A stretch of 64,000 bases of DNA. It comes from Megalonaias nervosa (taxonomy: Eukaryota > Mollusca > Bivalvia > Unionida > Unionidae). The stretch spans positions 1-64,000 of the forward strand of contig JAECUM010011045.1 in NCBI GenBank assembly GCA_016617855.1, in the 5' to 3' direction. The number at the start of each line of letters is the position of its first letter. Position 1 is the stretch's first letter. A model generated the notes under the pieces. That model was not told the DNA's origin, made no database searches, and saw nothing but the letters and a program-made list of their open reading frames with translations. Below, in pieces: positions 14,936 through 26,592 of the stretch. The translations under genes and the position numbers were made by a program.

Positions 14936-15210
14936 GTCACTACCATTTCACTTCTGTCCGCATCGGTTCCAGTCTCGGGTGGCCAAGTGATCTATACCAC
15001 TTGCCTGTACTGATCATTGCCATCTCACCTCTGTCCGGATGGATTCTAGTCTCGAGCTTGGCAAGTGTGGGTATAGAAGGAAGGTGACAGCAGCCTCGCT
15101 GAGTCGGTGGTCCTTAGTGCGGTTTTCCCTGGTTTTTCGTCCACCAATTATACTGTCCGGCATGTGTAGCCTAGCTTGCACTGAGAAATGGCATTAAACC
15201 CAAACAACAA
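14936..15210 (+). mobile_element. diverged tRNA-headed SINE
   Basis: The stretch carries the phrases tgatcattgccatctcacct, a box-B-like tctagtctcgag, then cgctgagtcggtggtcctta, a proline-like tttccctggtttttcg, and ends in gcattaaacccaaacaacaag. These line up in order with the 255-bp SINEs at 30174, 46586 and 49744, but with many differences. A partial duplication of the head lies just upstream (14941-14978). It is an older member or a related subfamily. Confidence 0.7.
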
Positions 15211-16548
15211 GAAAATCTTGCTCGTAGCTCTGCAGTAGATGGGTCTTCTATAACCTCCCATTATTAGGTTTTAACTTTAATGACTTTAAATGCAAATGCA
15301 TGGAGGAAGGGTGGCGTTGCATTTTCTAAATGAAAACTTGAATTATTTATGTCTTTCTTAGAAACTTGACCTTTACCAACACCCTATATATTAAAATTGT
15401 ATGATTTGGGCCTTTATCGTTTGTTTGATGTACCCTTTAATGAATTTTAATCCTTTATCCTATTTGCTTCTTATCTAGTGTTACGTGTCAAAGCTAGTAC
15501 AAAAGTAACAAGAAAAGAGTGACGACAATAAGTTTTGTAAAATTTAACAAATAATTTTATTTCCCTAGAAAAACAAGGAAAAAATGAGAAAAAGGACTTA
15601 CGGGTTACGAATCAAATCCAAAATTAATCCAAGAATTTAAAAATATAGAAGTCCTATCATTCAAAAGTCCAAAGTGAATCACAGTTCAAATCCAGATGAT
15701 ATTCAAAATGGAAGGCGATGACGTCTTCGGTAGTCAGCTTTGTACTGATGTGGCAACAGTTCTTTGTTGAATCACATAAAATAATATTCCAGTTTAGAAT
15801 TTCTGAATACATTTCAATAAATTTCCTTGTCCAAGAATTTCTGTAAGAGCACGAGTATTTTCCAGGAAAGAATCAATAATTCCATAAAATAAAAATTCAA
15901 CTCAAACTGGTCACCACAAGACACCTTTAAGTATCGAAGATTTAAAGCCCAGCTAGCTATTTCTTCTAAAGAAAAACAGTTTGCAATAAGTTAAGACGCA
16001 AAACAATTTCCCGTATGAGGGTCACATTGTCATTTTTCTAGAACAACGTAGAAACTTTATATGCCTAACATCACGTACTCTAGTAGGGCTTTAGCTAAAA
16101 TCAATGGTTCTTACTCTGGGGAAAAAATAAGAAAAGTTGTTTACCACAGACCCTTGCTAGTTCTGAATCGAGGTCAGCAACTAGATACAATGTTTCTACT
16201 ACTGGTTGTTTATCAGGTCAAAAAGAACTTAACAGAATTTCTAAAAATAAAATATCAAATCCAGTAGACAAAGTTATCATTACAATAATAAGTAATGAAA
16301 TAAAATTTAAAAAATTTAAAACTAACAAACAAATAATTAAATTACATATACATAACACTTGTTTTCATTTTTACATTGTTTACAGGTTTCCGTTTACATG
16401 TAGAAGTTTGATCGTCGTATATGTATGTTACTACTGTTGATCTACGACTTGTTAGCACAATTTCTAGTCATATTTATATGCCAGATATGGTGCTGGTATG
16501 ATATAAATATATAGTTGCATATCTTTACTGACGTTATATCGTCATTCT
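15211..16548. other. intergenic sequence, no gene recognised
   Basis: AT-rich sequence with short unrecognised frames only (for example 16061-16267, plus). No tRNA, rRNA or transposon signature was seen. Confidence 0.5.
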
Positions 16549-16550
<2 letters not shown>

Positions 16551-16627
<77 letters not shown>

Positions 16628-16649
16628 GGTTTGACTTTAAATCTCTAAA

Positions 16650-16712
<63 letters not shown>
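16551..16712. repeat. compound CT / CA microsatellite
   Basis: A (CT)n run from 16551 to about 16622, a 27-base interruption, a second CT run, then (CA)n to 16712. Pure polypyrimidine tracts of this length are common in invertebrate intergenic DNA. Confidence 0.95.
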
Positions 16713-16715
<3 letters not shown>

Positions 16716-18357
16716 TATCGTTAGATATATCAAGCTATTTTATTTGCTTTGGGAACGTACTAAATACATCATTATAAACTTACAGCTCAATTTGTTTCTT
16801 AGACCCTAAGAGATACAAGGCCGGTTTTAGGCCGATTGGAATAATGTGCCCGAATCAGGCCCCGCGCTCACAGGGTCCCCGCGCGTTAGTAACTTTTAGA
16901 AATATATCAATAGAGAGAAAGTAATTTTAAAGCGATGGAAGAACGTTTTAAGTTCAACCTTACATAAAACTTGTTTAACAGTTTATTTCCAAATGCCGTG
17001 CTCAAAGGGGGCCCCACGAATAAATCCAGGGGGCCCTGTAAAAATGATCGAAATAGGGCCCCGCGTTTGCTAAGGCCATAACTAGTAAGATGTATGGTAA
17101 CGCAATTTCATATATAAATTCGCATTTATTGTATCATTTATGTTAATACACATACAACGTAAATCTTGGTTGTAATGACCTATTTTTCATGCTGTACTGG
17201 CTAAGACAAATTGGAGTACGTATTGTAACGGCGAAGCAAGCGAGACATTGTTCAACATAATTTCAAGTCGTTCATTCCTATCACATATGTTCAAATTTGT
17301 ATCGAGCGTTCTCTTGGCTACTTTGCAATATGACCAATGTTGTTATCGTGACAGAATGAATCGAATTTGTATCGGATTTGTTTAGACAACAACACATAAA
17401 TTCTTCACATTAAATTTGTAAAGGACGCTAAAATCGGCACGCCAACACAACCTTCAAATTGGATGTTAATGCATACGGTGTTTTTTAATGACGGTAATGA
17501 ATTGGAATTCTAACGATGAAATGTGAATAATTCAATAATGATGATAAAGGTAACCAGTGACGCCGTCCTTATCAACGTCATAACATATGATGTTTATGAC
17601 GTTAATCGTACTCATTGTAATGCAATATTCAGAGTTGCTGTTCTTGCAACCACTCTTAATGATAAGGAAAATGAGAAAAGGGCTAAAATTATAGCCTTGA
17701 GGGACTCCGCTTTGAGTTGCACTGGCCACAGAAGACAACCGTTTCCTTCTCGTTAAGTAAGAAGCAAAACAAGCAAGCGAATTGTCATCGATTTTGTATG
17801 CCTTTCGAATTTTTTTAAAAAGTTTTTTGATCTACAAAATCAAAACTTTTTTAAAAGATGTTACTAAAAGGCTCCGATTCTTCCTCCTTGACCTATAGCT
17901 ACGTACCATTTCTGATGGCGGTTTGGCAGGAATACTTTTCTCTGAAATAAGGTTGTTAGTTAAAATAGAACATTGAACTTCTTTATTAAATCGTGGAAGA
18001 TGAAGGGCTATGTGCATTTCATACATTTTAGGTAAGGATTTTAAAACGGATTCAGGTCCATACTTGTTTGCTAACGATATTTGTATCGTTTTCTTAATTC
18101 TCCGTACTGTGGGCGACTTGAAGTAAAGGGTTTGTGGTCTTAAATATTATGAAAGAATGTGATGTAGTATAGAAATGAATGAATATAAAATACAAAACAT
18201 ATGGATATGGCTGGCCAGGATGGTTGAAAATAAAACTAAGTTTTAGAGAGAAAAATCTTTAATCTTTACTGTTTTTTCGACAAAGAAGCTGTCACCAAGA
18301 ATATCCTTATACTGAAAAATATAGGTTGGATCACAAACATTCAGAATTTTTAAGATC
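16713..18357. other. intergenic sequence with a GC-rich block and one short inverted repeat
   Basis: At about 16815-17085 a GC-rich block contains several gggccc / ccccgcg motifs in both orientations, which may be a decayed transposon; no clean termini were found. At 17813-17858 aaaagttttttgat and its inverted copy flank a short spacer, making a small AT hairpin. The remaining short frames (17523-17756 plus, 17832-18026 minus) are not recognised. Confidence 0.4.
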
Positions 18358-18359
18358 AG

Positions 18360-18625
18360 GGTGTTCCCATAGGTTTACTATTGGAGGTGAATTAGTACCG
18401 TGTGTCCGAAGGAGAATAGCCATACAGTGGTGACACATTTTTAACATTGTGTTTGCCTATGTTTTCTATGGGAGTTGAATTAATATCGCGAGTCCAATAG
18501 ATTAAAACAGCCTTACAGTGGTCACATATTTTAATATCATGGTGTTTGCATAGGTTTAAAATGGGTATTGAATTAGTACTACGAGTCCAATTGAGGAAAT
18601 CAGTCCCAGAGTGACTGTACATAAC
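18360..18625. repeat. tandem repeat, ~95 bp unit, about 2.7 copies
   Basis: The phrases ggtgtttgcataggttt, gttgaattaatatcgcgagtccaa and cagtggtcacatatttt recur at a spacing near 95 bases. The minus frame at 18392-18745 reads through these copies and its protein repeats accordingly, so it is not evidence of a gene. Confidence 0.6.
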
Positions 18626-18865
18626 ATGTAAAGTTAATTCAACTATCAATGCAAAAGCTATGGTTCTAGTGGAAGACAAGTAACATGTACTCCAAGTGAT
18701 TTTTCGTAGACTATTAAAGATATTAAGATATGGCAACTGTTGCATTGAAAGGCAGGGCGGTGCAGTGTGTAGATTTCACCAAGCTAGGTCGAGTGCTTTG
18801 CACATTGGTGAAGATGCAATCAGATATATAAAGTTTATACAATTTACCATTTATAGAGTAATGGT

Positions 18866-19130
18866 CAGCAATGTGATATTTCCTAGTTGTGGTATAAAGC
18901 AGTATATTTCAGCAATGTGATATTTCCTAGTTGTGTTATAAAGCATTATACTTCAGCAATGTGATATTTCCTAGTTGTGTTATAAAGCAGTAGACTTCAA
19001 TGTGATAATTCCTATTTGTGTTATAAAGCAGTAGACTTCAGCAATGTGATATTTCCTAGTTGTGTTATAAAGCAGTATACTTCAGCAATGTGATATTTCC
19101 TAGTTGTGTTATAAAGCAGTAGACTTCAGA
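18866..19130. repeat. minisatellite, ~45 bp unit, about six copies
   Basis: Near-identical copies of a unit containing cagcaatgtgatatttccta, then gttgtgttataaagcagtag. Copies differ by few bases and one is shortened (near 18995). It is more homogeneous than the arrays at 13-14 kb and therefore younger. Confidence 0.9.
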
Positions 19131-20250
19131 CACAATCTATTGGGTCTCTATACCACCATACTTAATATGGTGATGACCCCTCGTGATTTTGAATCACACC
19201 AATTTCATTCATGGAAGGTGCTGGAACTTCAGATGTTGTATTTTTAATTGGCGTAGGCATACCTTACTTAAGTTTTAAATTTAATTCGCTCTGGAGGAAT
19301 TTTAGGTAATTTCTGTTACTTAAATCTAATTTTCTGTAGAAATACATGCACAAAAAGATCGTTACCTTGACCTTTTCCTCATTGTTGCATATTTTGACTG
19401 GCTGATAATATATTTCAATCTAACTTTAAAAGGAGATAAATGGTTATAGTACTAAAGGTAACTCGGGATTAGACGATGTTTTATTGATGAAATTTCATCT
19501 CATTTGTAGACTGGAAGTTTAGAAGAACTCGTAACTAAAATTAATACCCGACCATTTGGCGAGGAATTGGAAACACCCGTTTCAGACATGTAGATCGCCA
19601 ATTTGATTAAAATCAGATCTGCGCCAGCTTAGGTGAAGCTCTGACGACGACCGCTTAAGAGTCATGTTTTGAAGACCTTTGAACTAACAAATGGAAATGA
19701 AGCTTTCGAAACTCTGAAAGTGAATTAAATCGTTCAGTTCTCATTCCACACTGCTCAGTCTACAAACGCGAAAGATAATACTTCATCTGATTGGTTGATA
19801 CAATTAGCGATTATAGTAATAACATAGGTTTCTAGAAGATAACCCCTAAGCGGTTGCTGTCAGATCATGTATACCAGCGGAGATCTGATTTTAATCAGAT
19901 AGGTAGATCACACAAATGCTATGGTTTATTTTCTCTACACAGAAACAATTGTCATCAAGCAGACGTCTATATACTAATAGTTTTAATCACAAGCAATTTG
20001 AAAGTTACGAAACATGACAATTTTAATTAAGCAGTGCCAGATATCGACTAACCTACTCATGACTGTTTTATGCGGTCTCAGTAAAAAATAAAGCGAAACT
20101 AGTAATAAATTGTTTATGTTTGAACATTTAAAAAAAATCTGAGGGAGTGATGGACTTCACTTCCTTTCCTTAAAGAATATTATGAAATAAATGGGCTCTA
20201 AGTGGTCATCTTCACCATTCCTATCTTACACATATTATCATATTATTATT
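19131..20250. other. intergenic sequence, no gene recognised
   Basis: No domain-bearing frame, repeat or RNA gene recognised on either strand. Confidence 0.5.
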
Positions 20251-20254
20251 AATA

Positions 20255-20565
20255 TTTAATACGATGATGAGGATGAGGATGAGATGATGAGGATGAGGAT
20301 GAAAATAAACATGAGATGATGAGGGTGAGGAAGAGGAAGATGAAGATGAGGATGAAGATGATGATGAGGAAGAGGAGCATGAGGAGGAGGAAGAAGATGA
20401 GATGAGGAGGAGGAGAGGGAGAGAAGAGCAAGAGGTGAGGAAGAGGAGGAGAGGAGGTTTTGGAAGAGGGGAGGAGAGGAGAAGAGGAGGAGAAGAGGAG
20501 GAAGATGTTGAGGTCGACGAGGAAGATGAGGATAAAGAGGAGGAGGAGAAGGGGGAGATGAGGAG
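20255..20565. repeat. polypurine tract of GAT/GAG/GGA repeats
   Basis: About 300 bases made almost only of A and G, with scattered T, on the plus strand, built from gatgag, gaggat, gaagag and ggagga motifs. The long serine-rich minus frame (20221-20586) and the glutamate/arginine-rich plus frame (20402-20608) are by-products of this composition. Such strand-asymmetric tracts can adopt triplex structure. Confidence 0.85.
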
Positions 20566-20599
20566 GACGCCTTTGTACCGTTTCATATATAATAAATAT

Positions 20600-23300
20600 G
20601 TTAACTGAACATGAACATTATTACTAATGTTCTATAGCTATTACTGAACAGTAATAAGTGATAGGTGCGATTTAAGCTTATTGGTTTTATTGCTTTGCAA
20701 ATTGAAGGAAACGTTGACATGTGTTCCTTTGCTTAACTTGTTCTTTTGTGTTATTGTTCTTGCATATTGAACATTTTGCCTCTATTTTCTTGGATACATT
20801 ATACTATCTTATCAATTACATCAACCCCTCTTGGATCCCAGCCTGTGTTCGAAATGGAAAAAACGTTGATTGCAGAAACAAGTGACCGGATTTCTGTATT
20901 TAAAGGCCACGATTTTTTTAAATTCATAATCTGTTGAATACTGACTGATTTTATCTTACTCTAGTTTATATTCCTTCTAGAGATAGGATGTACTTCAGTC
21001 CCGGACTCTTTGAACGCCTCAGTGTATTTTCATCTGTTATTTTCTTCTTTCATGCGGCTAATGCAGATTTGCATAAAGTTAGGTACGTATAAATATCAAA
21101 TACCACAAGAAATATTTGTCTCGTGCACAGGATGTTTCTTGATGAGGAAGGAGAGTGGGGGTGTGTACTGCTGTGGGGAGACAAATCTTTAAAAACTATT
21201 TAGTAACAATTTGATCAGCTCCCTTATAGTAAAATTTCGTTACTTTAAGTTACGTTTTAAAATGCCGAATTATTTCTGTATATTGCAGATTTGGGCGTGT
21301 GTACGCGCGTGTGTATGTTTGTGGGACTGTTTTCGATCACAAGCGGACAGTGTCAGGTAAAGTTTATTTATTCTGAGTTTAATTCAATCCTTGTCGATTC
21401 CAGAGAGTTTAATTAAATCATCGTTAATTTAACCGAGTCTAAGTAAATGATTGTTAATATCACTGAAACTTATATTTTTAAGTTTGTGGCTGGAAAAAAT
21501 ATCAAAATATCATTGACAGGAGCATCATGAGCTTGACCAAGTAAAATATAAAACATTTTGAGGAAAAACAATAAAAAATTGAGTACAAACGGGGGTTTGG
21601 CCATTTTAATTTGATAGACAAATGACTTTTTACTGGAATATATGCTTTTTGACGGGCATAGTCATTTTCTAATCTTTAGGCATTCACATATATTTACAAA
21701 CGAATAAAGAAACAAATACGTTAATGACGGGGAAAGCCACGATAATGATTTTGTACTGTTATGTATGTTTAATTTGCATTGTGAGGCTGAACTTCGTCAT
21801 TAACTGAGGGCCAACCGGATTACTGGTCTCTGTTGTTGTTGTTGTTATAAAAAAGATGTTACATAGGCAATACATGTTCCTGATGTCTGTTTATATATTA
21901 AGATAATTTTTGCTTAGAGATAAACATGTTTATACATTAAGATAATTATTACTTAGAGATAAACATGTTCAACGATGTTGAGTTCAAGGTTTAGATATTT
22001 TAGGAAGCAAGAATTTTCCTGAAGCAAGTTATTTATGAATTTGATGGGAAATATACCCGCATCCTGGTTTTGGTTATTGTTTGTTAGCTTTTTATACAAA
22101 CGTTATATTCTTCAGAATTAGTCATTCCATATTTTAATAAAGTTTAATGGAGTAGGTTGTGTTCAGTTTTAAGCTGGGAAGATTTGATCTGTTTGTTTAA
22201 ATTATTCATTGGAATTCCAAAGTCCACTTTGTCTTTAAGATTAAATTGCTGTTTTGGAATTATTTTGAATGCATTCAAGGGAGTTTAGATAATATAATTA
22301 TGATACATCAAGACTTAGTACATCAAAACTATTCCAGTCTACTGGCACATCAACGCATTATTATCGAAATTCATTCGGAATATCATTCTTAATACTCCGT
22401 ACATTTGGACTTGTGATAGAACTGCTTAGGACTATTTGGGATTAGATTTACAATTCTGTTCAGTTCCGTTTAGATTTTCACATTTTATATTAGGGAAATT
22501 AATTATTTGTTGAATTTTACAAAATACGTTGATTTTTGCTCTTTTACGTTACTTACTTCAAGGCCATAAAGTCGTTAACAGCACAACAAAAATATGAAGA
22601 GTAGATAATAATGCTTGACAAATTTTGTATATAAATCTTGCTCGAAAATTTAAGAAATAAATTAATTTCACCCTTCAATAAAGATCTCTTTCAATTTGAC
22701 CTGACACCGAATCAAATTAAGATGCTTGTCGTAAAAAGACCAAGTTTAGAGAATTGCTGTTTAGAATGACCGGTGGTTTAACCGCTGTTTATTATAATCA
22801 TTGCTTTATGAGAACTGCCGTTTATGGTGACCATTGGTTTATGGAAACTGCCGTTTAATATGACCAATGATTTGAGAGAAACGTAGCTTATGATGATCAG
22901 TGATTCTCACGCACATACGTACACAAACATGTAGAATAATATCCGTAGATGCAGAAAGAATCTCGTAATGGAAATTGCGAATTGTATTCAGGGGAGGTAA
23001 TTGATAAATATATCCAGGGGAGGTAATTGCTAAATTTATCCAAGGGAAAATTTGCAAGAACCTACATAATACCTTTTGTCTCCATACAGGAACTTCCGTC
23101 AATTAAAATGGAAGATTTTCTAGGAAAATGGTATCCTTGGGGAGGGGAATATTATGAAAAAATGGGGCTCAGTATTTATTTTATGTTTTTGGTGGGGGGA
23201 GAGGAGAGGGGAGGGCTTTAACAAGTTTGGAATATTAAAAACGTAAAATATCTGTATATCCTATATATCAATAAACGAAGAAAATTTAGTGACTATTATG
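20600..23300. other. intergenic sequence with a short tandem duplication
   Basis: No gene recognised. A 40-base tandem duplication (acattaagataatt, then agagataaacatgtt) lies at about 21890-21970, and a short (GTT)n run at about 21832-21846. At about 22990-23045 the phrase caggggaggtaattg is duplicated. Confidence 0.45.
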
Positions 23301-23319
23301 TAATCGTTAAATATCGCCT

Positions 23320-23322
23320 GTG

Positions 23323-23362
<40 letters not shown>
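23320..23362. repeat. AAT trinucleotide microsatellite
   Basis: About twelve tandem copies of aat. Confidence 0.95.
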
Positions 23363-23996
23363 TAACGGTGAATCGTTGGATTCTTAAGCAACATGCAAGA
23401 CTGAATCATTCGATTTTTAAGCAACATGCAAGATAATTGGTATATGAAATAATACCTTGGGTTTCATTCATTTCTGTGCCTAAGAAATCATACTCTCCCC
23501 TCCGAGTGTTCGTATCAACCATTGAAAATGTTAAAGTTTCACACTATATAATTTGTGTCGAATTAATCGGAAAAGAACTTGAAAATGACGAGACGCAGTT
23601 GTGTCAGTGTCGAGATTTGGCAGCTGCGCCGATTCAAAGAAACGATACTTTAGGGTTTAGTCCATTCACGTTAACAAGTATACAAAAATTCATTGGAAAT
23701 GGTTAAATCCGTTGAGTCCAAAATTAACGTCTTTTATTAAATGGCCACAACGAAGCCCTAGCAGTAACGTCTTGAATAGCATTCCACAACACACGTATTT
23801 ACTTATTTCTTTCAGCCATTACCTGATCTGCACGTGCTTATAAACTGCATTGTCACCTTTGTAATAAGTGAGGATGTAGTGCAGAAACGTGCATTAGCCT
23901 TTGCACGAAGCAATGAGTTATATTTCCTAACACTGTGTATCATACACTTTCCATGCTCGGTATGTATCTATTTATCTATATATGTTATGTTTCCAT

Positions 23997-24098
<102 letters not shown>

Positions 24099-25017
24099 AT
24101 ATTAGAGTTGTATTTAGACTGTCCATAATAAAGTTGAATTCTTTTTTGTTTTTTCTTCCTTCCTTTAAATAAATACAAGTTCTTTCTAATATAACTTTTA
24201 ATTTGATTCTATCCTTACTGACGCAACTTTCTGAATCACATAAATCAGCTGCTGTTTTTTCTGTGCTGATTCGTCAACAATATCTTAAATACTTTTTACG
24301 TAATATTTATATGTCGTAAATGCATCCAGACTTGATAACAGAATGAAGTTAAAATTATTAATACGTTTGATACATATTTTATCAATTTCTTTCTTGACTA
24401 GAGAGGAGGTGGATACCTTTGTCACACTGTGTTACATCTTGTCTCCAGACGTCCTGACCAATAAGGTCTTCCTTCAAGATGATGAAAAGTGTGGAGACAG
24501 AGGCAACGCATTTTACGAATTGTCTGTTGTCAGCAACCGATTTCTTGTCTCAATAACTCTAATGATTGGGAACAGACACGAACATTGAAGAAAATCATGA
24601 CTTTTAAGATGTCTGGGTTCAATGTTACTGGATAGATCCAATGCAAGAACTCCTTGGAAGCAGACGAGCTGTAGAACAGCAGAGAGCGACGCGCCAGAAT
24701 TCGAATTGTACCATTCTGTGAGATAATTTCTGTGAATGATGACGATGTCAAATTCTAGCATACTTACCCAGGTTTATTCTTTGTGTTAAGGAGCTTGTAA
24801 ACTTTTATGTCTATAAGTCATTTCCATGTTTTGTGAAAATAATACGCGCAATTAATATTCCAATACACTTTTTAAATTGTGAAAGTGAAAATCACAACTA
24901 TTTCTGTCAGTTTAATTTCTCTCAATATTCTATACATGTGTTAATGTTGACGGTTCGAAGGCGTCCCTTCAGAACATTTCAGTGACTGGATGTTGTCGTG
25001 ATTAGCGAGAGAAAGAA

Positions 25018-25021
25018 AGAC

Positions 25022-25087
<66 letters not shown>
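25018..25087. repeat. GATA microsatellite
   Basis: About seventeen uninterrupted copies of gata/taga. Confidence 0.95.
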
Positions 25088-25467
25088 TCATATATTCCTT
25101 TTAACTTCCAATGATGTGTGACGTCTGCATTCTTTGATAAATGGCTTTCCTTTGACAGAGTGGTTTATTTTTTTTTTCCGTCACCTTTACTTATTTATTC
25201 ACCTTTATACCGGGAATTTCACATAATGGTGAGTTTATGTATGCATGCTTTATTCTTTTCCTCTAAACATGTTTTCTACTTTATTGGTCATATTTCGTCC
25301 AAATTAATCTGAAGACGTACTTAAGTCATTATTGCGTTCCGATTTTTACTTTCTGTTTTCATTTTGTTTTGTTTGTTAATTATTCAAAGCATTCAGTTTG
25401 TGATCTGTTAAACAGATTAATTCAACTTTCTTTTCATTGATTCGGTTAGAGTATTAGCATTAAAAAT

Positions 25468-25471
25468 TAAA

Positions 25472-25524
<53 letters not shown>

Positions 25525-25540
25525 TGATAATAATAATAAT
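25468..25540. repeat. AAT microsatellite
   Basis: About eighteen aat units, then a gatgat interruption and a few more aat copies. Confidence 0.95.
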
Positions 25541-25604
25541 CAGCATCACTTATAGGTCATCATCACACTGTAATGGAGGACAAGAAGAATAAGTAGCACT
25601 GCTT

Positions 25605-25985
25605 GTTAATCGTTTAAATATGGCACGCTGTAATTCATCCATTTTGTACAAAATCGTTTAAATATGGCACGTTGTAATACATCCATTTTGTACAAAATCG
25701 TTTAAATATGGTACGTTGTAATTCATCCATTTTGTACAAAATCGTTTTAAATATGGCACGTTGTAATACATCCATTTTGTACAAAATCGTTTAAATATGG
25801 TACGTTGTAATTCGTCCATTTTGTACAAAATGGTTTTAAATATAGCACGCTGTAATTCATCCATTTTGTACAAAATCGTTTTAACTGTAATTCATCCATT
25901 TTGTAGAAATGGTTTTAAATATAGCACGCTGTAATTCATCCATTTTGTACAAAATCGTTTTAACTGTAATTCATCCATTTTGTAC
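25605..25985. repeat. minisatellite, ~44 bp unit, adjoining the Polinton
   Basis: About nine copies of a unit consisting of gtaattcatccattttgtac, aaaatcgttt and aaatatggcacgtt. Later copies are shortened, lacking the aaatatggcacg part. The array stops about 40 bases before the left TIR. The repeat-encoded minus frame at 25658-25873 is a by-product. It is not a CRISPR array: there are no unique spacers and the host is an animal. Confidence 0.9.
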
Positions 25986-26026
25986 CAGATATAAAAAGTG
26001 ATATGATATAATCAATGATATCAAGT

Positions 26027-26213
26027 AGTAGTAGAGTAAAGTAAGGTTCCTAATCCCAGAGACCCCCCTACCCCCAAAACCTTTATACGTTAAAATTTTT
26101 GTCAGCATTCTTTTTTAGCTTAAAATGATGACTTTCATATTTCTGACAAAATATGTTTTGTCCAGGGTAGGAGGTCTCTGGGATTAGGAACAACTCACCT
26201 TCCTCTACTACTA
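26027..26213. repeat. terminal foldback within the left TIR
   Basis: The outer ~50 bases (26027-26076) recur inverted at 26165-26213, sharing ttcctaatcccagagacc and the tagtagtagag ends, with about 88 bases between. The element end can therefore fold on itself as a hairpin of about 187 bases. The right end has the same arrangement. Confidence 0.85.
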
Positions 26214-26574
26214 TATGATCCAATGACATTTATTAGCCAAAAAAATAGTGTCTTTAACCTCTAGAAATTTCATATTAAACAATGAAATATTATATATAAT
26301 GTCCTTCTGTCAATCAAAGAGACATGTTGGATTTAATCTGACAAACAAATTTTGTAAGAGATTTAATTCGATTAGAGCAGCCTCAAGTTATACTGGCATA
26401 ACAACTAAAACAATAAGCGATTGTATTAAAAAAGTTGGTTACCATATATCAACAAAATATGGGTCAGTATGGTTATTCGCGATTGAAAATGACGAACGAA
26501 TAAGAGGTTGGGCAGATGATGTGATGACATTTATTGACAATATGGTTGATATTTTATTTGATAACGATATTACT
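26027..26574 (+). repeat. left terminal inverted repeat of the Polinton (~548 bp)
   Basis: This segment matches the reverse complement of 44604-45149 with only scattered differences. The match ends abruptly after gataacgatattact, seven codons before the stop of the small gene inside it. It contains a foldback at its outer end (26027-26213) and most of a NUMOD1-like gene. Confidence 0.95.
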
Positions 26575-26592
26575 AAAGCTGTACAAAATTAA
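26299..26592 (+). CDS. NUMOD1-like DNA-binding ORF, left TIR copy
   Basis: Complete 97-codon frame if the first ATG is used; the frame is open upstream to a GTG at 26248 but no earlier ATG exists. The ATG is preceded by ttatatata. The middle reads FNSIRAASSYTGITTKTISD, followed about twenty residues later by GSVWLF. That is the pattern of NUMOD1, the nuclease-associated modular helix-turn-helix domain (S-I-x-x-A-A-x-x-x-G-I-x-x-x-x-I). By family knowledge NUMOD1 helps homing-type nucleases bind DNA; no nuclease domain is attached here. The tail (WADDVMTFIDNMVDILFD) looks helical. The gene is present again, inverted, in the right TIR. Possible role: recognition of the element's own ends. That is inference. 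Confidence 0.65.
   Translation: MSFCQSKRHVGFNLTNKFCKRFNSIRAASSYTGITTKTISDCIKKVGYHISTKYGSVWLFAIENDERIRGWADDVMTFIDNMVDILFDNDITKAVQN

Noticed and set aside
16815..17085. GC-rich block with gggccc motifs as a possible transposon
   Set aside because: No matching termini or target duplication could be found, so it is only mentioned as part of the intergenic entry.
24343..24765. Possible decayed exon (plus strand; short cysteine-containing frame followed by coding-like text in another frame)
   Set aside because: It looks slightly protein-like but contains stops and no domain I can name. Too weak to list as a gene.
25605..25985. Regular direct repeats resembling a CRISPR array
   Set aside because: Units abut without unique spacers, copies are degenerate, and the window is animal DNA. 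It is a minisatellite.
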